Shown: positions 61,457 through 64,000 of the stretch, in pieces | Numbering within the stretch: position 1 is the first letter of the stretch | Layout of the letters: every line of letters starts with the position of its first letter | DNA from: Paenibacillus sp. Soil750 | GTDB lineage: Bacteria; Bacillota; Bacilli; Paenibacillales; NBRC-103111 | Length of the DNA stretch: 64,000 nucleotides | Assembly: GCF_001428045.1 (NCBI RefSeq) | Contig: NZ_LMSD01000001.1 | Span: 496,001 to 560,000, forward strand | Direction of reading: 5' to 3' | Program-made: the position numbers and the translations under genes | Notes under the pieces: generated by a model | The model's database searches: none | What the model was told of the DNA's origin: nothing | The model's input: the letters and a program-made list of their open reading frames with translations, nothing else

Positions 61457-63862
61457 ATGAGAAATCGATTGTCATTCCTCAGTTTATGGTCGATTAACGA
61501 TGCGTTGAATCTGGAACAGTTGAAAGAGGGGCTTGACGAACTTCGGTTAGCGGGACTTGAGGGAGTCATTTTTCATCCTCGGTTTTATCCCAATGAACCT
61601 GTTTACATGAGCGAAGAATATCTCCATATCCTATCGAACTTGATCCTGTACGCCAAATCTACAGGGATGATCTTCTGGATCTATGATGAGAACGGTTGGC
61701 CTTCAGGAACAGCAAGTGGTGAGGTTATCAAAAGGCTGCCAGACTCTTCATGCAAGTACGTCAACTGGATCTCCGACGAGGAGGGAGGACGGCTCGTTTT
61801 CGGGGAGAAAGCGGCTGTTTCTTCGTTGGATGCAGCAGCTACGCAAACGTTTATTGCGATTATTCATGAGGGCTACCGCAAGGGTTTGCTTCCAGAAGCC
61901 TTTGATTATGTGACAGGTTTCTTCTCGGATGAAGTCGCCTTCTTAGATGGACATGGTATAACTGTGAAAACAGGTGCGATACCTTGGGATGAGGGATTTG
62001 TACAACTGTATGAAGGTAAACACCATGAAGCCTTGCTTCCCAATCTTCCCCTACTGTTTACAACAGGCAAGGGCTATGAAACGTTCCGTGCACGATATTG
62101 GGAAATGTTGACGGATGCGATCATCGCGAGCTTCTACAAACCGATCGCTGATTGGTGCGAAAAGCACGGTAAGAAATTCACCGCACATTTGAAAGCGGAG
62201 GAAAGTCCATTTTTTCAGCTATCGTATAGCGGGTCTTGTTTTCAGGTTTTAAAATACGTAGAAACGCCGGCCATAGACGCTTTAGAACGCTTCCCCGGCA
62301 ATAACTTTTACCCCCGTATTGCTCACTCGATCGCGATGCAGCAAGGCAGAGATGGGGCGCTGGTTGAAGCGATGGGAGGCAGCGGCTGGGGTGTGTCGCC
62401 GGAATCCTTCACCAATTATGTCATGTGGCTGGCAGGTCACGGTGTGGAACATTTCGTGCTCCACTTGAACCAGCTGAAACTTACAACACAAGCTGTACAG
62501 GACTGGCCGCCTTCGATGCCGAGCCATCTGACATGGAAGGACGCATTCCCTGCTTTGCTTGCCTCGATCAAAGAGCAGGCGGCTCAGCTCCCGAATTTGC
62601 GAGCGAATCCGGAGGTGCTGATCGTGACCCCAACCCGCGGTATCATGGCGCATTTCGATACAACCGATGCGATGCAAATGAACGAGCACGATGGCTCGAA
62701 CATTCCTTCAAGCACGGCAGGGATTCTCAATGCCAAAATGCTGGCGCTCGTTGAGGCATGCCACGCGGAAGGACTTCATTATGAGTTAAGCGAGGAGCGG
62801 TTCATTGAGGAGTCTGGTCTCTTTATGGATGGTGCACTTCGGATTGGGATGCGGGACTATACGCATGTGCTGATTGCTGACGGCTGCCGATGGAAGGATC
62901 CTGCAATCGAAGAACGTCTTCGTTCTGTGGGAATTACCGTATGTCATCCGGAGGATTGGCGGGATATATTGCCGATAAAGGCTTCAGCCGCAGTCTCTGC
63001 AGCTGTGACTTCAGATTTGAAACAGACACCATGGGTGGCGGAATCACCGCAATGGAACCAAATCCTTGTGGAACTGCAGCAGCAAGAGTCTGGTAAGCTG
63101 CTAGTTGAATTAAACCTAGAGGAATCCGAGTCCTTCGGTGGAATGACGCTCTTACTTCTCGATGCTGTGAGTGAGGTTTGGGTGAATGGCAAGCCTATGG
63201 AGCTGTTACCGACGACTAGTGGGTACGAAGGTGACATCTCTGTTGCTCAAATCGACGGCAAATCGAAGCTGATGCTCGAGGTAACGCGTTTGCCAGAGGG
63301 AGAAGCTTTCCCAATCGCGTTCCTGCGCGGTAATTTCGCCGTTAAGAGCAAAGCAGCGTTGATCGAGAAGGATGAGCATCAATGGATGTTGGAGGGGCCT
63401 CTCGAGCTGTCGCCGATCTCAGATGTGATCGACAGTGCTAACTTGATTGAATCCGGATTTCCGTATGCAAGTTCACCGATAGCAATGAGGAAAATGGTAT
63501 TTCTGGATGCCTCGGAACGCGGTGCCATTCAGTTGACTGATCTATGGGCAGATGCTGCATTCGTCAAATTGGGTGGGCAAGAGCTTGGTTGGTGTTGGGG
63601 GCCTCATTGGTCCGTACCGCTTCCTCAATCCCTTCAAGGAGGATCTTATGAGCTTGAGGTGCTGTTATATCCAAGTACCTTCAACATGTACGGACCCCAT
63701 CACCATCTGGACGGAGATCGTTATTTAACGAGTCCTGACCAGTACAAAGGGATTAAAAATTTTGCAGATCGTCCCGATGCTCCTGAACAAACGCGAGTGA
63801 GCTGCGCTCATTTCGTCAAATGGGGCATGTCAGGCGACGTTCAGTTACTGCACTGGAAATGA
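61457..63862 (+). CDS. GH106-like glycoside hydrolase (alpha-L-rhamnosidase-like)
   Basis: 801 aa, no signal peptide. A TIM-barrel enzyme opens with FLSLWSINDALNLEQLKEGLDELRLAGLEGVIFHPR; MIFWIYDENGWPSGTASGEV (~74-93) is the signature seen in GH106-type proteins, followed by DYVTGFFSDEVAFLDGH and a C-terminal beta-sandwich (~540-800). GH106 members are alpha-L-rhamnosidases on rhamnogalacturonan or other plant glycans. AAAGGTGAG precedes ATG. Last gene of operon 3, ending at a convergent terminator. The exact sugar is uncertain. Confidence 0.75.
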   Translation: MRNRLSFLSLWSINDALNLEQLKEGLDELRLAGLEGVIFHPRFYPNEPVYMSEEYLHILSNLILYAKSTGMIFWIYDENGWPSGTASGEVIKRLPDSSCKYVNWISDEEGGRLVFGEKAAVSSLDAAATQTFIAIIHEGYRKGLLPEAFDYVTGFFSDEVAFLDGHGITVKTGAIPWDEGFVQLYEGKHHEALLPNLPLLFTTGKGYETFRARYWEMLTDAIIASFYKPIADWCEKHGKKFTAHLKAEESPFFQLSYSGSCFQVLKYVETPAIDALERFPGNNFYPRIAHSIAMQQGRDGALVEAMGGSGWGVSPESFTNYVMWLAGHGVEHFVLHLNQLKLTTQAVQDWPPSMPSHLTWKDAFPALLASIKEQAAQLPNLRANPEVLIVTPTRGIMAHFDTTDAMQMNEHDGSNIPSSTAGILNAKMLALVEACHAEGLHYELSEERFIEESGLFMDGALRIGMRDYTHVLIADGCRWKDPAIEERLRSVGITVCHPEDWRDILPIKASAAVSAAVTSDLKQTPWVAESPQWNQILVELQQQESGKLLVELNLEESESFGGMTLLLLDAVSEVWVNGKPMELLPTTSGYEGDISVAQIDGKSKLMLEVTRLPEGEAFPIAFLRGNFAVKSKAALIEKDEHQWMLEGPLELSPISDVIDSANLIESGFPYASSPIAMRKMVFLDASERGAIQLTDLWADAAFVKLGGQELGWCWGPHWSVPLPQSLQGGSYELEVLLYPSTFNMYGPHHHLDGDRYLTSPDQYKGIKNFADRPDAPEQTRVSCAHFVKWGMSGDVQLLHWK

Positions 63863-63891
63863 GTGTGCCTGAATACCACTAAGTTCGCAAG

Positions 63892-63946
63892 AAACCTGCC
63901 CTTGATATGGAAGTTGCCGCATTGTGGGAACGAGGGCAGGTTTTAT
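63892..63946. terminator. Bidirectional terminator after the GH106-like gene
   Basis: 11-bp stem AAACCTGCCCT/AGGGCAGGTTT (63892-63902 with 63933-63943) with T/A-rich flanks on both sides, between convergent genes. Confidence 0.8.
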
Positions 63947-63957
63947 AAGATATGAAA

Positions 63958-63971
63958 TGTAAGCGCTATTA
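63958..63971. promoter_or_regulatory. CRE-like catabolite response sequence
   Basis: TGTAAGCGCTATTA matches the CcpA consensus TGNAANCGNWNNCA at all fixed positions but one. It overlaps the stop codon of the putative minus-strand gene, so regulation of either neighbour is unclear. Confidence 0.3.
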
Positions 63972-64000
63972 ACCTTTGATAATATCGATATTGAGCGAGT
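63969..64000 (-). CDS. Partial 3' end of a minus-strand gene entering from the right
   Basis: On the minus strand the frame reads SLNIDIIKG and stops at TAA (63971-63969), 26 bp before a bidirectional terminator. The position behind a terminator shared with the convergent GH106-like gene supports a real gene end. Only ten codons are visible, so no product can be named. Confidence 0.35.
   Translation of the reverse strand, partial: SLNIDIIKG

Overview
The window looks like the chromosome of a spore-forming, polysaccharide-degrading Gram-positive bacterium, most probably Paenibacillus or a close relative. The signs are small acid-soluble spore proteins (Tlp, SspH type), a GerP-family germination protein, a gcvT-gcvPA-gcvPB operon behind a tandem glycine riboswitch, YesM/YesN-type two-component systems beside LplB/YtcP-type sugar ABC importers that lack their own ATPase, large secreted multidomain enzymes ending in FIMAH-like tails, and frequent TTG/GTG starts behind strong GGAGG sites. 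No rRNA, tRNA, CRISPR array or transposase was seen.

Layout. 1-2154: the 3' part of a secreted GH43-like enzyme. 2.27-7.75 kb: the glycine cleavage system (gcvT, gcvPA and gcvPB on the minus strand, gcvH divergent) followed by a YuiH-like molybdopterin oxidoreductase. 7.8-8.07 kb: a previously unlisted type I toxin-antitoxin-like pair, a 25-residue holin-like peptide opposed by an antisense RNA. 8.1-13.4 kb: an AraC regulator divergent from a four-gene operon (aldo/keto reductase, unknown 650-aa protein, lactonase-type amidohydrolase, unknown 214-aa protein) that resembles an oxidative L-fucose or similar deoxysugar pathway. 13.7-26.1 kb: an accessory region of short, mostly unrelated genes (methyltransferases, SDR with MerR, GyrI-like, peptidase E, DHFR-like, haloalkane dehalogenase with HxlR, NUDIX, a decayed GNAT and several unknowns). 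These are separated by 13 copies or part-copies of a co-oriented, foldable repeat with the cores TAACGGGCAGGATAG and CTAACGGRTAACGATAG. The arrangement resembles an integron cassette array, but no integrase is visible.

26.2-41.1 kb: a membrane AraC regulator divergent from an operon of ABC importer (lipoprotein plus two permeases), a 1589-aa parallel beta-helix enzyme (GH141-like), a heparinase II/III-like lyase and a GHL6/GH151-like hydrolase. 41.2-41.8 kb: a lone GerP-family gene and a small membrane protein. 42.0-50.8 kb: YesM/YesN pair 1 and an ABC operon with two different substrate-binding lipoproteins. 50.9-52.2 kb: DinB-like and VOC proteins around an interspersed-repeat-like spacer. 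52.5-63.9 kb: YesM/YesN pair 2, a third ABC importer, a second heparinase-like lyase and a GH106-like glycosidase. A convergent minus-strand gene probably enters from the right edge.

The carbohydrate loci seem to work alike. A membrane sensor responds to an oligosaccharide and activates an importer, the importer imports it with a shared MsmX-type ATPase encoded elsewhere, and the linked lyases and glycosidases process it. Repeated candidate operator sequences tie each regulator to its importer promoter. The GH141-like and GH151-like enzymes together with the candidate fucose pathway suggest, by inference only, a fucose- and uronate-containing polysaccharide as a substrate.
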